From: an uncultured Oscillospiraceae bacterium
GTDB lineage: Bacteria; Bacillota; Clostridia; Oscillospirales; Acutalibacteraceae
NCBI GenBank assembly: GCA_902489335.1
Contig: CABTZO010000013.1
Location: forward strand, 1-23,420
Reading direction: 5' to 3'
DNA: 23,420 nucleotides
Shown: positions 1-8,519 of the stretch, one piece after another
Layout: each line of letters begins with the position of its first letter
How positions within the stretch are numbered: position 1 is the first letter of the stretch
Translations under genes and position numbers: made by a program
Notes under the pieces: generated by a model
What the model saw: only the letters and a program-made list of their open reading frames with translations
Database searches by the model: none
What the model was told of the DNA's origin: nothing

Positions 1-1578
1 AAATTGTCTTCTAACTTCTTTTATCATGTCATTTGCAGCTTTTCCGACGCTGCTCATTGTAAGCGCACAGAAAAGGAAGGGGAGCATACCGCCGATTAAC
101 ATTCCGCAAACAACTTTTGAATCAAGAATATTGATTATCAGAGTTTTTCCTTGCGGAGCAACGGCTGTAGCGAACGATGCAAATAAAGCGAGTGCTGTCA
201 AAGCAGCTGAACCGATAGCAAAACCTTTTCCCACGGCTGCGGTTGTGTTTCCGACAGAATCAAGTTTATCTGTAATTTGTCTTACATCTTCATCAAGATT
301 TGCCATTTCTGCAATTCCTCCTGCGTTATCTGCAATCGGACCATATGCATCAACAGCAATTGTTATACCGGTTGTTGAAAGCATACCGACCGAAGCGAGT
401 GCAATTCCATAAAGACCCGCAAATTTATATGCAACAAATATTCCAACCGCGATGAATAAAATAGGAAGTGCTGTTGAAAGCATACCGCTGGAAAGACCTG
501 CGATTATGTTTGTTGCCGCACCGGTTTGAGATTCTTCGGCAATTTTCTTAACAGTCTTATATTTATCTGAAGTATATACCTCTGTTATAAATCCAATTGC
601 GAGTCCGACAATAAGACCGGCAAGGATTGCAAAGAACGCGTTGAAACCTTTGAAGAATAATTTACATAAGACGGCACCGAAAATAATAACTAAAGCTGAT
701 GAAACATAGGTTGCGATATTCAGTGCTTTATGAGGATCGGAACCATCTTTACTGCGAACAAAAAATGTAGCGATAATTGAAGAGAAAATACCAACAGCTG
801 ACAGAATAAGCGGATATAAAACGGTTGAGCCGTTAAATAATCCAATAACCGAAGTGGTGATTGCACCGAGAGAAATAGCTGAAATAATTGATCCTACATA
901 AGACTCATATAAATCGGCACCCATTCCCGCAACGTCTCCGACATTATCTCCTACGTTGTCAGCGATAACTGCCGGATTACGAGGGTCATCTTCGGGTATA
1001 TCGTTTTCGACTTTACCTACAAGGTCTGCACCTACATCTGCAGCTTTTGTATATATACCTCCGCCGACTCTTGCAAACAGTGCTATTGAAGAAGCACCGA
1101 GAGAGAATCCAAAGAGATAATCAACTTTGCCGTCAAATACAAGATAAATCAAAGAAACACCGAGCAGTCCGAGACCGACAACAAGCATTCCCATGACTCC
1201 GCCACCGGAAAAGGCAACTTTAAGAGCTTTATTCATTCCTTTTTCTCGAGCGGCATTAGCCGTTCTTACATTTGCTTTTGTTGCAACCTGCATACCGAAG
1301 AAACCTGAAAAAGTAGAAAATACGGCGCCAACTAAGAACGCAATTCCGGTTTGCCAATTTATTGCAACGGTAATGGCTATAAAAAGAACAAGCGTAAATA
1401 TGCTCAAGAACTTATATTGAGAAGTGAGAAAAGCTTGTGCTCCCTCATGAATTGCCGCAGCAATTTTTTCCATGTTCTCGGTTCCGGGCTTTTGCTTAAT
1501 AACTCTGAAAGCAAGAAAACCGGCATACAAAACTGCCAAAATACCTGCAACGAGAGAAACGTAAACCAAATTTCCCAT
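1..1578 (-). CDS. hppA: Membrane-bound K+-dependent ion-pumping pyrophosphatase, 3'-truncated
   Basis: This is the N-terminal 526 residues of an integral-membrane pyrophosphatase, which hydrolyses PPi to pump Na+ and/or H+ across the membrane. The family is usually 650-700 residues, so the C-terminal quarter lies beyond the left edge. The frame is open from ATG at 1578 to base 1. Seen: many hydrophobic helices; the PPi/Mg site DVGADLVGKVEND (residues 181-193), DDPRNPAVIADNVGDNVGD (197-215) and GMGADLYESY (218-227). GNTTAA (443-448) has Ala where K+-independent enzymes have Lys, so K+ dependence is inferred. Glu225 in LYESY matches the gate glutamate of sodium-pumping members such as the Thermotoga enzyme; plant H+ pumps lack it there. 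Ribosome site AGGAAG lies at 1586-1591, and a promoter at 1614-1642. The gene is divergent from the mraZ operon. The family is certain; the transported ion is inferred. Confidence 0.96.
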   Translation of the reverse strand, partial: MGNLVYVSLVAGILAVLYAGFLAFRVIKQKPGTENMEKIAAAIHEGAQAFLTSQYKFLSIFTLVLFIAITVAINWQTGIAFLVGAVFSTFSGFFGMQVATKANVRTANAAREKGMNKALKVAFSGGGVMGMLVVGLGLLGVSLIYLVFDGKVDYLFGFSLGASSIALFARVGGGIYTKAADVGADLVGKVENDIPEDDPRNPAVIADNVGDNVGDVAGMGADLYESYVGSIISAISLGAITTSVIGLFNGSTVLYPLILSAVGIFSSIIATFFVRSKDGSDPHKALNIATYVSSALVIIFGAVLCKLFFKGFNAFFAILAGLIVGLAIGFITEVYTSDKYKTVKKIAEESQTGAATNIIAGLSSGMLSTALPILFIAVGIFVAYKFAGLYGIALASVGMLSTTGITIAVDAYGPIADNAGGIAEMANLDEDVRQITDKLDSVGNTTAAVGKGFAIGSAALTALALFASFATAVAPQGKTLIINILDSKVVCGMLIGGMLPFLFCALTMSSVGKAANDMIKEVRRQF

Positions 1579-1613
1579 TAGTATACTTCCTTTCAATTTT
1601 TAATATGCTCTGT

Positions 1614-1642
1614 ATTATAAGTAAAATAAGAAAAAAATACAA
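1614..1642 (-). promoter_or_regulatory. Sigma-A-type promoter for hppA
   Basis: Read on the minus strand, a -35 TTGTAT (1642-1637) is followed by exactly 17 bases and a perfect -10 TATAAT (1619-1614). Transcription would start near 1607, about 30 bases before the hppA ATG, with AGGAAG in between. The match to consensus and the spacing are seen; activity is inferred. Confidence 0.75.
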
Positions 1643-1868
1643 CTTAAAATTGCAAAAATTCAATAAAGTTCACCTTGAGTAAACAAATAATTAAAACTTT
1701 TTGCAAGATTAGAAACTCAATTTACCAAAATAAGAAAAATATTAAGCAGAAAATAAAAAAACAGTGTTTTTATTCAACTGCTTATATACACAAATAATAA
1801 ATTAGATCAAAGAAAATATTGTGAAATTAACCAAAGTTTCGCATTGATTTTTTACATTCTTTTGAGGA

Positions 1869-1906
1869 CCACAAAATGTTGTGGGTGGGTATTGCTACAA
1901 CCACAA
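1869..1906. promoter_or_regulatory. Cluster of CCACAA/TTGTGG motifs upstream of the mraZ promoter
   Basis: CCACAA (1869-1874) and TTGTGG (1879-1884) form an inverted repeat with a 4-base gap. A second CCACAA at 1901-1906 again pairs with the middle copy. GTGG is also repeated in tandem at 1881-1888. The cluster ends 28 bases before the -35 of the mraZ promoter, a position suited to a regulator. MraZ proteins are known to bind GTGG/TGGG-type repeats before their own gene, but usually as direct repeats near or after the start site. A single GTGGAG copy at 1971-1976 lies in the expected leader position. Binding by MraZ is a guess. Confidence 0.35.
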
Positions 1907-1933
1907 GTCACTGCAAAAACCCTTAGAATGCTA

Positions 1934-1962
1934 TTGCAATCAAGGAAAATCAAGGGTATAAT
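1934..1962 (+). promoter_or_regulatory. Sigma-A-type promoter for the mraZ/dcw operon
   Basis: The -35 is TTGCAA (1934-1939) and the -10 is a perfect TATAAT (1957-1962), with a 17-base spacer. The predicted start near 1969 leaves a leader of about 45 bases before the mraZ ATG at 2015. It is the best promoter match on the plus strand of this spacer and probably drives the whole division cluster. Confidence 0.8.
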
Positions 1963-2014
1963 TCACTCAAGTGGAGCAAATAGTATTAAAAAGGTTAAAA
2001 AAGGGGAATTTTGG

Positions 2015-2443
2015 ATGGCTTTTTTAGGCGAATACAAACACACCTTAGATCCTAAAAACAGAATATTTATTCCCGCCAAGTTCAGAATGGAACTCGGTAA
2101 GTCTTTTGTTTTATGTAAAGCTCCGGATGACTGTCTTTTCATATATTCAAATGAAAATTGGGACAAGGTTTGTGAAGAAATATATAATCTTCCGCCCGGA
2201 CCAAAATCAAGACAGATACAAAGAGATCTATTTAGAAATGCAATAAATGTTGAACCCGACAAACAGGGCAGAATAACGATTAATCAAAAACTTGCGGAAT
2301 ATGCCGCTCTTAAAGATAAAGTTACGGTTGTCGGCGCAGGCAAAAGAATCGAACTTTGGGATGAAGATAAATGGAACGATAATCTGACTCAAATGGAACA
2401 AGCTGTTAAAGATGACGATAATCATGCAGAGGTTCATTACTGA
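2015..2443 (+). CDS. mraZ: MraZ, transcriptional regulator and first gene of the dcw cluster
   Basis: MraZ is a DNA-binding protein of the SpoVT/AbrB fold that controls the division and cell wall cluster, including its own gene. The 142-residue product has the two tandem half-domains expected. The first has the DPKNRIFIPAKFR signature near residues 12-24, and the second has DKQGRITINQKL. The length is typical. ATG at 2015 is chosen because AAGGGG (2001-2006) sits 8 bases upstream, MAFLGEYKHTLD is the standard MraZ start, and the promoter TATAAT ends at 1962. The frame is open upstream to 1844, but that part would lie before the transcript start. Its stop overlaps the rsmH start by one base (TGATG), which suggests translational coupling. 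Confidence 0.96.
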   Translation: MAFLGEYKHTLDPKNRIFIPAKFRMELGKSFVLCKAPDDCLFIYSNENWDKVCEEIYNLPPGPKSRQIQRDLFRNAINVEPDKQGRITINQKLAEYAALKDKVTVVGAGKRIELWDEDKWNDNLTQMEQAVKDDDNHAEVHY

Positions 2444-3369
2444 TGAGCGATTACCATGAAAGTGTTTTATTATCGGAAAGTATCGAAGCTCTGAATATAA
2501 ATAAAGACGGTGTATATGTCGATGCAACAGCCGGAGGCGGAGGCCATTCATCAGAAATATTAAAACACCTTTCAAACAAAGGGAAACTTATTTTGATTGA
2601 TAGGGATCCCGATGCAATTGAAGAACTTTCAAAAAGATTCAAAGATGAAACAAGAATAAAAATTGTAAGAGATAATTACAGAAATATAAATGCAATTTTA
2701 GATTCTTTAAAAATTGAAAAAGTTGACGGAATTATTGCTGATTTAGGTGTTTCATCACATCAACTTGATACGACTGACAGAGGTTTTTCTTATCATAAAG
2801 ACGCGCTTCTTGATATGAGAATGTCAAAAGAGGGCCTTTCGGCAAAAGATATTGTAAATACTTATGAAAAAGAAGACCTGAAGAGAATTTTTAGAGATTA
2901 TGCAGATGAAAGATTTGCCGATCGAATAGCCGGAAACATAATAAATTACAGGGAAAACAAAGAAATAAATACAACTTTTGAGCTTGTAGAAATAATAAAA
3001 AAGTCTTATCCGCAAAGTTATTTGAAAAACGGTCATCCTGCGCGTAAAACATTTCAAGCTTTGAGAATAGAAGTAAACGGAGAACTTACAGATTTAAAAA
3101 TAAGTGTTGAAAACATGTTTAAAAGTCTCCAAACCGGAGGAAGACTTGCAATAATAACATTTCATTCAGCTGAAGATCGAATTGTGAAAAATGTTTTTTT
3201 AGAATTAACAAAAGGATGTATCTGTCCTCCGGAATTTCCGATTTGTGTTTGTGGTCACAAAAGTGAAGGCAAGATAATTGTAAGAAAAAAATCACCCGGC
3301 GAAAAAGAATTAGAATCAAACAAACGATCTAAGAGCGCAAGACTCAGATGTATAGAAAGAATAATTTAA
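2443..3369 (+). CDS. rsmH: 16S rRNA (cytosine-1402 N4)-methyltransferase RsmH
   Basis: RsmH (formerly MraW) uses S-adenosylmethionine to methylate N4 of C1402 in the P-site region of 16S rRNA. The product has 308 residues, the usual length. Seen: HESVLLSE at the N-terminus; the SAM-binding motif DATAGGGGHS (about 28-37); ADLGVSSHQLD with the following DRGFSY and LDMRM; the family block YADERFADRIA; TFQALRIEVNGEL; and ITFHSAEDRIVK near 240. The start shares one base with the mraZ stop, and an AGAGG site lies inside the end of mraZ. It is followed 13 bases later by ftsL. Its place directly after mraZ is the standard dcw order. Confidence 0.98.
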   Translation: MSDYHESVLLSESIEALNINKDGVYVDATAGGGGHSSEILKHLSNKGKLILIDRDPDAIEELSKRFKDETRIKIVRDNYRNINAILDSLKIEKVDGIIADLGVSSHQLDTTDRGFSYHKDALLDMRMSKEGLSAKDIVNTYEKEDLKRIFRDYADERFADRIAGNIINYRENKEINTTFELVEIIKKSYPQSYLKNGHPARKTFQALRIEVNGELTDLKISVENMFKSLQTGGRLAIITFHSAEDRIVKNVFLELTKGCICPPEFPICVCGHKSEGKIIVRKKSPGEKELESNKRSKSARLRCIERII

Positions 3370-3382
3370 ATGGGAGGTAAAA

Positions 3383-3847
3383 ATGAATAACTCAAGTAAT
3401 GCTTTTGCAATTCCAAATATAAGTCCTGTACCGAAAAAAAGACTTAGACCAAGAGTAGTAAAGAAAAGTGCAAAAAGTTTAAGAAGAGAAAGACAGATTG
3501 CAAATGCTCAGGCAATCAAAATTATTTTAATTGCAACACTCCTGTTTTCTATGGTTGGACTTTTACTTTTTTCGAGAGTTAAAATAGATGAACTTGGAAG
3601 AAAGGAAAAGTTGATAAAGAGTCAGACGGAAATTCTTGCAGGGGAAAATGTCCGGCTTAACACGGAACTTGAATCTGCCATGTCTCTTGAAAAAGCTGAA
3701 GATATTGCTAAAAACAAGTTGGGAATGGTAAAAGTTCAGGATTCACAGATTGAATATGTTAAAATAAATACCGAAGACAAGGTTGTTAAAACTTCAAAAG
3801 AGGAAAACGATAAATTTTCAAAACTTAAGATCAGCAAAGCGAAATGA
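3383..3847 (+). CDS. ftsL: FtsL/DivIC-type cell division protein
   Basis: This small bitopic membrane protein is expected to join FtsQ/DivIB and FtsB/DivIC and to activate the FtsW-PBP pair at the septum. Seen in 154 residues: a basic cytoplasmic tail (1-44, rich in K/R), one membrane segment (about 45-63, IKIILIATLLFSMVGLLLF), a predicted coiled coil (about 64-100), then AEDIAKNKLGMVK, which resembles the conserved end of the family's extracellular domain. Beyond that lies a charged Lys/Glu tail of about 35 residues, making it longer than many FtsL proteins. A strong GGGAGG (3371-3376) precedes the ATG. FtsL proteins diverge in sequence, so position between rsmH and the PBP is the main ground for the name. 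The stop overlaps the next start as ATGA. Confidence 0.85.
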   Translation: MNNSSNAFAIPNISPVPKKRLRPRVVKKSAKSLRRERQIANAQAIKIILIATLLFSMVGLLLFSRVKIDELGRKEKLIKSQTEILAGENVRLNTELESAMSLEKAEDIAKNKLGMVKVQDSQIEYVKINTEDKVVKTSKEENDKFSKLKISKAK

Positions 3848-6117
3848 AGCAAGAAACAGAAATAAAAATAAAAGGAAAAAAAAGATATTTCGATCTGAAA
3901 AAACACAGACCGGATAAAAAAATAAAAATGAGAGCAAACATCATTGTGGCATTATTATGTGTCATAGGGTTTGCTCTTGGTTTTTTTGGCATTTTCAGAG
4001 CTCAATTTATTAACGGGGAAAAATATAAAAATGCCGCGAGAAGACAACAGTATTCTGATATTAAACTTCAGTCAAGAAGAGGAATAATCTATGATGCTAA
4101 CATGAAAGTAATGGCAAAATCCGCAGATGTTTTTAAGGTGTTTATGGATCCTCATAACATAAAAAGTGAAGAAGACAGAAAAACAGTTTGTAAAATATTA
4201 TCTGACAAACTGAATGTTCCTTATGATGAAGTTTATTCAAAGAGTAAGGACAAAAAGAACAGATATATTGTAATAAAAAACCAGGTTGAATATAACACAA
4301 AAGTAGCGATTGAAAAGGAATTGAGAAAGCAAAAAAAGCTTTCCGGCATTGTAGGGTATGATGACGATGTAAAAAGGTATTATCCTTTTTCAAACACAGC
4401 TTCTACCGTTTTAGGCTTTACCGGAGATGAAGATCGAGGCTTGAGTGGAATTGAGTATTATTATAATAAAGAACTTACAGGAATAAGCGGTAGGAATATA
4501 AGCGCAAAGGATGCTTTGTCAGGAACCATTGAAACAGATTTCGATAAATACTATGCATCGAAAAACGGAAGTAATCTTGTTTTGACAATTGATACAGTTA
4601 TTCAGCATTACCTTGACGAAGCACTTGAGCAAGTTGTAACCGATAAAAAAGCAAATTATGGTTGTGGCATTGTGATGAATGTTAAAACCGGAGCTATTTT
4701 GGCTATGAGCACAAAGCCGGATTTCAATTTGAATAAGCCGCATGAATTACAAAATCCCATTTATATAACCGAACTTGACAAAATAAAAGATGAAGCGGAA
4801 AAGAAAGCAATGAAAAGCAAAGGGGTTAAAGAACAGTGGAAAAACAGATGTATCATTGATACTTATGAACCGGGTTCTGTTTTTAAGTGCTTTACCGCTG
4901 CTGCCTCGCTTGAAGAAAATGTTGTGACACCAAAAGACAGATTTTTCTGTTCCGGAAAAATTCAAATTGCTGACAGAACATATTTTTGTCACGACCATCG
5001 GGGACATAAAGATCAAGATTTAAAAGATGCGATAGTTAATTCCTGTAACCCGGTGTTTATAGAGGTTGGTCAAAAATTAGGGGCACAAAAGTTTTTTAAA
5101 TATTTTGAAGCTTTTGGATTTACGGAAAAAACAGAAGTTGATTTGCCGTCCGAACTTTCACCGACAGAAAACAGTACCTATCACGGACTGAATGATTTAG
5201 GAACAGTTCAACTTGCTTCAAGCTCTTTCGGACAAAGTTTTCAAATCACACCTCTTCAAATTATCTCGGCCATATCTTCCATAGGAAATGACGGAAAACT
5301 TATGAAACCATACATTGTGGATAGAATTGTTGACGAAAATCAAAATACTCTCAAAAAAAATTATCCTATTGTTAAAAGACAGGTTATCAGCAAAAAAACT
5401 GCGGATCTTGTTACTGATATGATGGAAGAGGGAGTTAAAAGAGGAACGGCTAAAAATGCTTTTATACCGGGATATCGAGTTGCGGGAAAAACCGGGACTT
5501 CTCAAAAACTTCTAAGTCCGGGAAAGTATATTGCATCTTTTGCGGGATTTGCCCCTGCTGACGATCCGGAAATTGCCATTTTGATAATGGTTGACGAACC
5601 GACCGGAATCTATTACGGTGGCTCTGTTGCGGCACCACCCGCTGCCGAAGTTCTTAAAAATATACTCAGTTATTACAATATTGAACCTGAATATAGTGCT
5701 GAAGAACTGACAAAATTAAATGTTAAAGTTCCAAAAGTTACGGGAATGAACTCAAATGAAGCAAAATCCTCTTTACAGAGTAAGGGATATTCGGTTAAAG
5801 TTATAGGTGGAGAGGGCAAAGTCCTTTCTCAAATACCGGAAAGCAATAATTCTTTGCCCAAAAATGGTACTATTTTACTTATAACCAAAAAAGATATTGA
5901 TATACCAAAGGTAACAGTTCCCAATTTTGATAATATGACTGTTAGCAGTGCAATGAATCTTGCAAAAACAACTGGTTTAAACTTAAAATTGTCCGGATAT
6001 ATTGAAGAAAGTGAAAGCGTATCATATAAACAGAGTGCAAAGGCGGGAACCCAAGTTCCATACGCATCAACTGTAACAGTATATTTTAAGAGCTCTAAAA
6101 ATATAGCAGACGCATAG
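3844..6117 (+). CDS. ftsI: Class B penicillin-binding protein with two PASTA domains (FtsI/SpoVD type)
   Basis: This septal transpeptidase cross-links peptidoglycan at the division site and works with FtsW. The 757 residues show a basic cytoplasmic tail, one membrane anchor (about 31-51), a dimerisation/pedestal domain starting with QSRRGIIYDAN, then the transpeptidase domain. Its motifs are intact: SVFK (catalytic Ser345, Lys348), SCN (400-402) and KTGT (549-552). Two PASTA domains follow at about 627-682 and 686-750. That architecture is shared by the PBP2x/PBP2B division enzymes and sporulation SpoVD. The dcw location favours the division enzyme, but sequence alone cannot exclude SpoVD, since some Clostridia use one such gene at this locus. 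The start overlaps the ftsL stop (ATGA). Confidence 0.95.
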   Translation: MKQETEIKIKGKKRYFDLKKHRPDKKIKMRANIIVALLCVIGFALGFFGIFRAQFINGEKYKNAARRQQYSDIKLQSRRGIIYDANMKVMAKSADVFKVFMDPHNIKSEEDRKTVCKILSDKLNVPYDEVYSKSKDKKNRYIVIKNQVEYNTKVAIEKELRKQKKLSGIVGYDDDVKRYYPFSNTASTVLGFTGDEDRGLSGIEYYYNKELTGISGRNISAKDALSGTIETDFDKYYASKNGSNLVLTIDTVIQHYLDEALEQVVTDKKANYGCGIVMNVKTGAILAMSTKPDFNLNKPHELQNPIYITELDKIKDEAEKKAMKSKGVKEQWKNRCIIDTYEPGSVFKCFTAAASLEENVVTPKDRFFCSGKIQIADRTYFCHDHRGHKDQDLKDAIVNSCNPVFIEVGQKLGAQKFFKYFEAFGFTEKTEVDLPSELSPTENSTYHGLNDLGTVQLASSSFGQSFQITPLQIISAISSIGNDGKLMKPYIVDRIVDENQNTLKKNYPIVKRQVISKKTADLVTDMMEEGVKRGTAKNAFIPGYRVAGKTGTSQKLLSPGKYIASFAGFAPADDPEIAILIMVDEPTGIYYGGSVAAPPAAEVLKNILSYYNIEPEYSAEELTKLNVKVPKVTGMNSNEAKSSLQSKGYSVKVIGGEGKVLSQIPESNNSLPKNGTILLITKKDIDIPKVTVPNFDNMTVSSAMNLAKTTGLNLKLSGYIEESESVSYKQSAKAGTQVPYASTVTVYFKSSKNIADA

Positions 6118-6126
6118 GAGAAAATC

Positions 6127-7500
6127 ATGGAAAAGTTGACTACAACCGAAATAGCAAAAGCAGTTTTCGGAAAAGTTAATATTGAAAAAGAAGTTTATGG
6201 TTGCGAAATAGATAATCGTCGTGTGCAACCACAATCACTTTTTATATGTATAAAAGGTGAAAGGTTTGACGGACATGATTTTGCCGAGTCTGCGGTAGAA
6301 GAAGGCGCTGTTGCTGTTATGTGTGAGAAGGAACTTAATCTTCCGGAAAACATTGCACAAATAATAGTTTCAGACACCTCTAAAGCATTCTTGCAATTTG
6401 CAAATTATTATAGAAGAAAGTTTGATATTCCATTTGTCGGAGTAACCGGAAGTGTAGGCAAAACAACCGTTAAAGATATGATACATGCCTTACTTTCACA
6501 AAAAAATAAAACACTTAAAACTGAAGGTAATTTAAACAACCAAATCGGTCTGCCAAGAACACTGATGGAATTAGACAAAACCTACGATTATGCCGTTATT
6601 GAAATGGGGATGAATCATAGAGGTGAAATCTCGACTCTTTCTTTAATCTCGCAAGTTGATATTGCCGTTATAAACAATATAGGAACTTCTCATATAGGAA
6701 ACTTGGGTAGCAAAGAAAATATAATGAAAGCAAAACTCGAAATCTTAGATGGTATGAAAAAAGGTTCTACACTTATTTTAAACGGTGACGATGAACTTTT
6801 GTCAAAATATAAAAATGAAGAATATAAGGTTGTTTTCTTTGGTATTGATAATGAAAAAGCATCTTATACAGCTAAAAATATAAAATTTGAAGATGAATAT
6901 ACGACTTATACGCTTTGCTCAAATCAAGGTGAGTTTGAAATAAAACTTCCGGCTTTTGGAAAACATGGTGTTTTAAATTCCCTTGCCGCTTTTAGTGTAA
7001 TTTCTGAACTTGGTCTCGATATTTCTGACTATAAAGACGGACTTGAAAATTTCTTGAGTACCGGGATGCGCGAAAAGCATGTTAAAATCGGCGATATTAT
7101 GTTTATAGAAGATTGCTATAATGCAAGTCCTGACAGTGTCCGAGCTGCAATCAACACTCTTAACTCGAAAAAGAATCACAGGAAGATTTTTGTGTTCGGT
7201 GACATGCTCGAGCTCGGACAGATGAGTAAACAGGCTCACATAGATGTCGGAATTCAGGCTGCAAAGATGGATCTTGACATGGTGCTTTGTTTAGGGGTTT
7301 ATTCAGAATTGACGGCAAGGTCTGCAAAAGAAAACGGAGTTAAAATTGCAAAATCTTTTGATTCTAAAACAAAACTCGCGGAATATCTTTATGATAATTT
7401 ACAAAGCGGAGATGTTGTGACTTTCAAAGCATCAAGGGGAATAAAGCTTGAACAGGTAGCAAAAATGGTTTATGACATGATGGAGGAAGATAAAAAATGA
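6127..7500 (+). CDS. murF: UDP-N-acetylmuramoyl-tripeptide--D-alanyl-D-alanine ligase MurF
   Basis: MurF adds D-Ala-D-Ala to the UDP-MurNAc-tripeptide, using ATP, as the last cytoplasmic step of the precursor. The 457 residues have the three Mur-ligase domains: an N-terminal substrate domain with EIDNRRVQPQSLFICIKGERFDGHDF-like sequence (25-50); the ATPase core with GSVGKTT (108-114), EMGMNHRGEI and NIGTSHIGNLGS; and a C-terminal domain with EDCYNASPDS and FGDMLELG. GxVGKTT and EMGMNHRGEI distinguish MurF from MurE. AGGAG (6116-6120) is 6 bases before the ATG and directly follows the PBP stop. No murE lies between the PBP and murF, where many Firmicutes carry it. The end overlaps mraY as ATGA. 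Confidence 0.97.
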   Translation: MEKLTTTEIAKAVFGKVNIEKEVYGCEIDNRRVQPQSLFICIKGERFDGHDFAESAVEEGAVAVMCEKELNLPENIAQIIVSDTSKAFLQFANYYRRKFDIPFVGVTGSVGKTTVKDMIHALLSQKNKTLKTEGNLNNQIGLPRTLMELDKTYDYAVIEMGMNHRGEISTLSLISQVDIAVINNIGTSHIGNLGSKENIMKAKLEILDGMKKGSTLILNGDDELLSKYKNEEYKVVFFGIDNEKASYTAKNIKFEDEYTTYTLCSNQGEFEIKLPAFGKHGVLNSLAAFSVISELGLDISDYKDGLENFLSTGMREKHVKIGDIMFIEDCYNASPDSVRAAINTLNSKKNHRKIFVFGDMLELGQMSKQAHIDVGIQAAKMDLDMVLCLGVYSELTARSAKENGVKIAKSFDSKTKLAEYLYDNLQSGDVVTFKASRGIKLEQVAKMVYDMMEEDKK

Positions 7501-8519
7501 GATTTATTTTAATACTTGCAGGATTTGCTCTATCTTTCATAATTTCAGCTTTACTCGGAATAAAGACTATACCGATGCTTAGAAAACTCAAAATAGGACA
7601 AATTACATCGGAAGATATCACTTGGCATGAAGGTAAAAAAGGAACCCCGACAATGGGCGGAATAATGTTTATTTTTGCTACTCTCATTGCTTTCTTTATC
7701 ATAATGATTATAGATTCTTTCACCGGACAGACATTGCAAAGCACTGCGAAAATTTATTCCGGCGAAGTTAAAGTGAAGTTATACGCCGGTATATTGCTTG
7801 CATTAAGTTTTGCAATGATAGGATTTATGGATGATTATATTAAAATCAGAAAGAATCAAAATGAAGGACTTACCGACGGGCAAAAAACCATGCTTCAGAT
7901 ATTCGTGATTTCCGCTTATATTATTTGTATTTGTCTAATAGGGAAACCCGCTATGTACTTTCCTATGATTGGTAATTTCTTGGTCCCTTATTGGTTGTAT
8001 ATTCCTATTTCTGTTTTTGCAATTTATGGAACGGTTAATTCGGTAAACTTTGTTGACGGAATAGACGGACTTTGTTCAAGTGTTTCAATAACATCAATTT
8101 TTGCTCTTTCTGTAATCTCTTATATTATTGGAGTTTTCAGTATTTCTGCGCTTGGTTTTATTACTGTAGGAGCAATATTTGGTTTTCTTATTTGGAATGC
8201 CTATCCGGCAAAATGCTTTATGGGAGATACGGGCTCAATGTTCCTTGGCGGAATTGTTTCAGCTCTGTGCTTTGCAATAGATCAACCTTTGATAATTTTA
8301 CTTGTCGGAATTGTTTTCTTTATTGAAGCACTTACCGTTTTTGCCCAAAGACTTTATTTTAAACTCACAAAGGGAAAAAGACTTCCGTTTACAACTCCGA
8401 TTCACCATGAATTTGAAAAACGCGGTTTTTCTGAGAATAAAATTGTTTTAACTTTTACTGCGTTTAATTCTGTATTCTGCATAATTGCTATACTTTTATA
8501 TTATTTTTCTAAAGTATGA
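7497..8519 (+). CDS. mraY: Phospho-N-acetylmuramoyl-pentapeptide transferase MraY
   Basis: MraY moves phospho-MurNAc-pentapeptide from UDP onto undecaprenyl phosphate to make lipid I. It is a polytopic membrane enzyme. Seen in 340 residues: about ten hydrophobic helices; GTPTMGGIMF in the N-terminal region; GFMDDYIKIRK with the Asp pair D112-D113; NFVDGIDGL (184-192); FMGDTGS with D244; and the HHEFE motif (303-307). These are the known Mg2+/UDP site residues and all are present. Length is close to the usual 320-360. The start overlaps the murF stop (ATGA), and GGAGG lies in the end of murF. The next gene is ftsW; murD, often found here, is missing. Confidence 0.97.
   Translation: MRFILILAGFALSFIISALLGIKTIPMLRKLKIGQITSEDITWHEGKKGTPTMGGIMFIFATLIAFFIIMIIDSFTGQTLQSTAKIYSGEVKVKLYAGILLALSFAMIGFMDDYIKIRKNQNEGLTDGQKTMLQIFVISAYIICICLIGKPAMYFPMIGNFLVPYWLYIPISVFAIYGTVNSVNFVDGIDGLCSSVSITSIFALSVISYIIGVFSISALGFITVGAIFGFLIWNAYPAKCFMGDTGSMFLGGIVSALCFAIDQPLIILLVGIVFFIEALTVFAQRLYFKLTKGKRLPFTTPIHHEFEKRGFSENKIVLTFTAFNSVFCIIAILLYYFSKV

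Larger units (their letters stand above)
1579..2014. other. AT-rich divergent intergenic region between hppA and mraZ
   Basis: This 436-base spacer separates two divergent transcription units. It holds the hppA promoter (1614-1642), the mraZ promoter (1934-1962) and a motif cluster at 1869-1906. The stretch 1643-1860 is very AT-rich and I see no gene, RNA or terminator in it. The frame open from 1844 into mraZ is not coding upstream of 2015: its sequence is unlike MraZ, and it begins upstream of the likely transcript start near 1969. Confidence 0.7.

Noticed and set aside
26..1581. Three open plus-strand frames across the first 1.6 kb
   Set aside because: They are antisense to hppA, whose conserved motifs read cleanly on the minus strand; no ribosome sites or protein features.
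1869..1910. Possible DnaA boxes in the CCACAA cluster
   Set aside because: No copy matches TTATCCACA well and there is no dnaA, dnaN or other origin context.
1844..2014. Upstream in-frame extension of mraZ (57 extra codons)
   Set aside because: It precedes the TATAAT at 1957-1962, is unlike MraZ, and the ATG at 2015 has a proper ribosome site.
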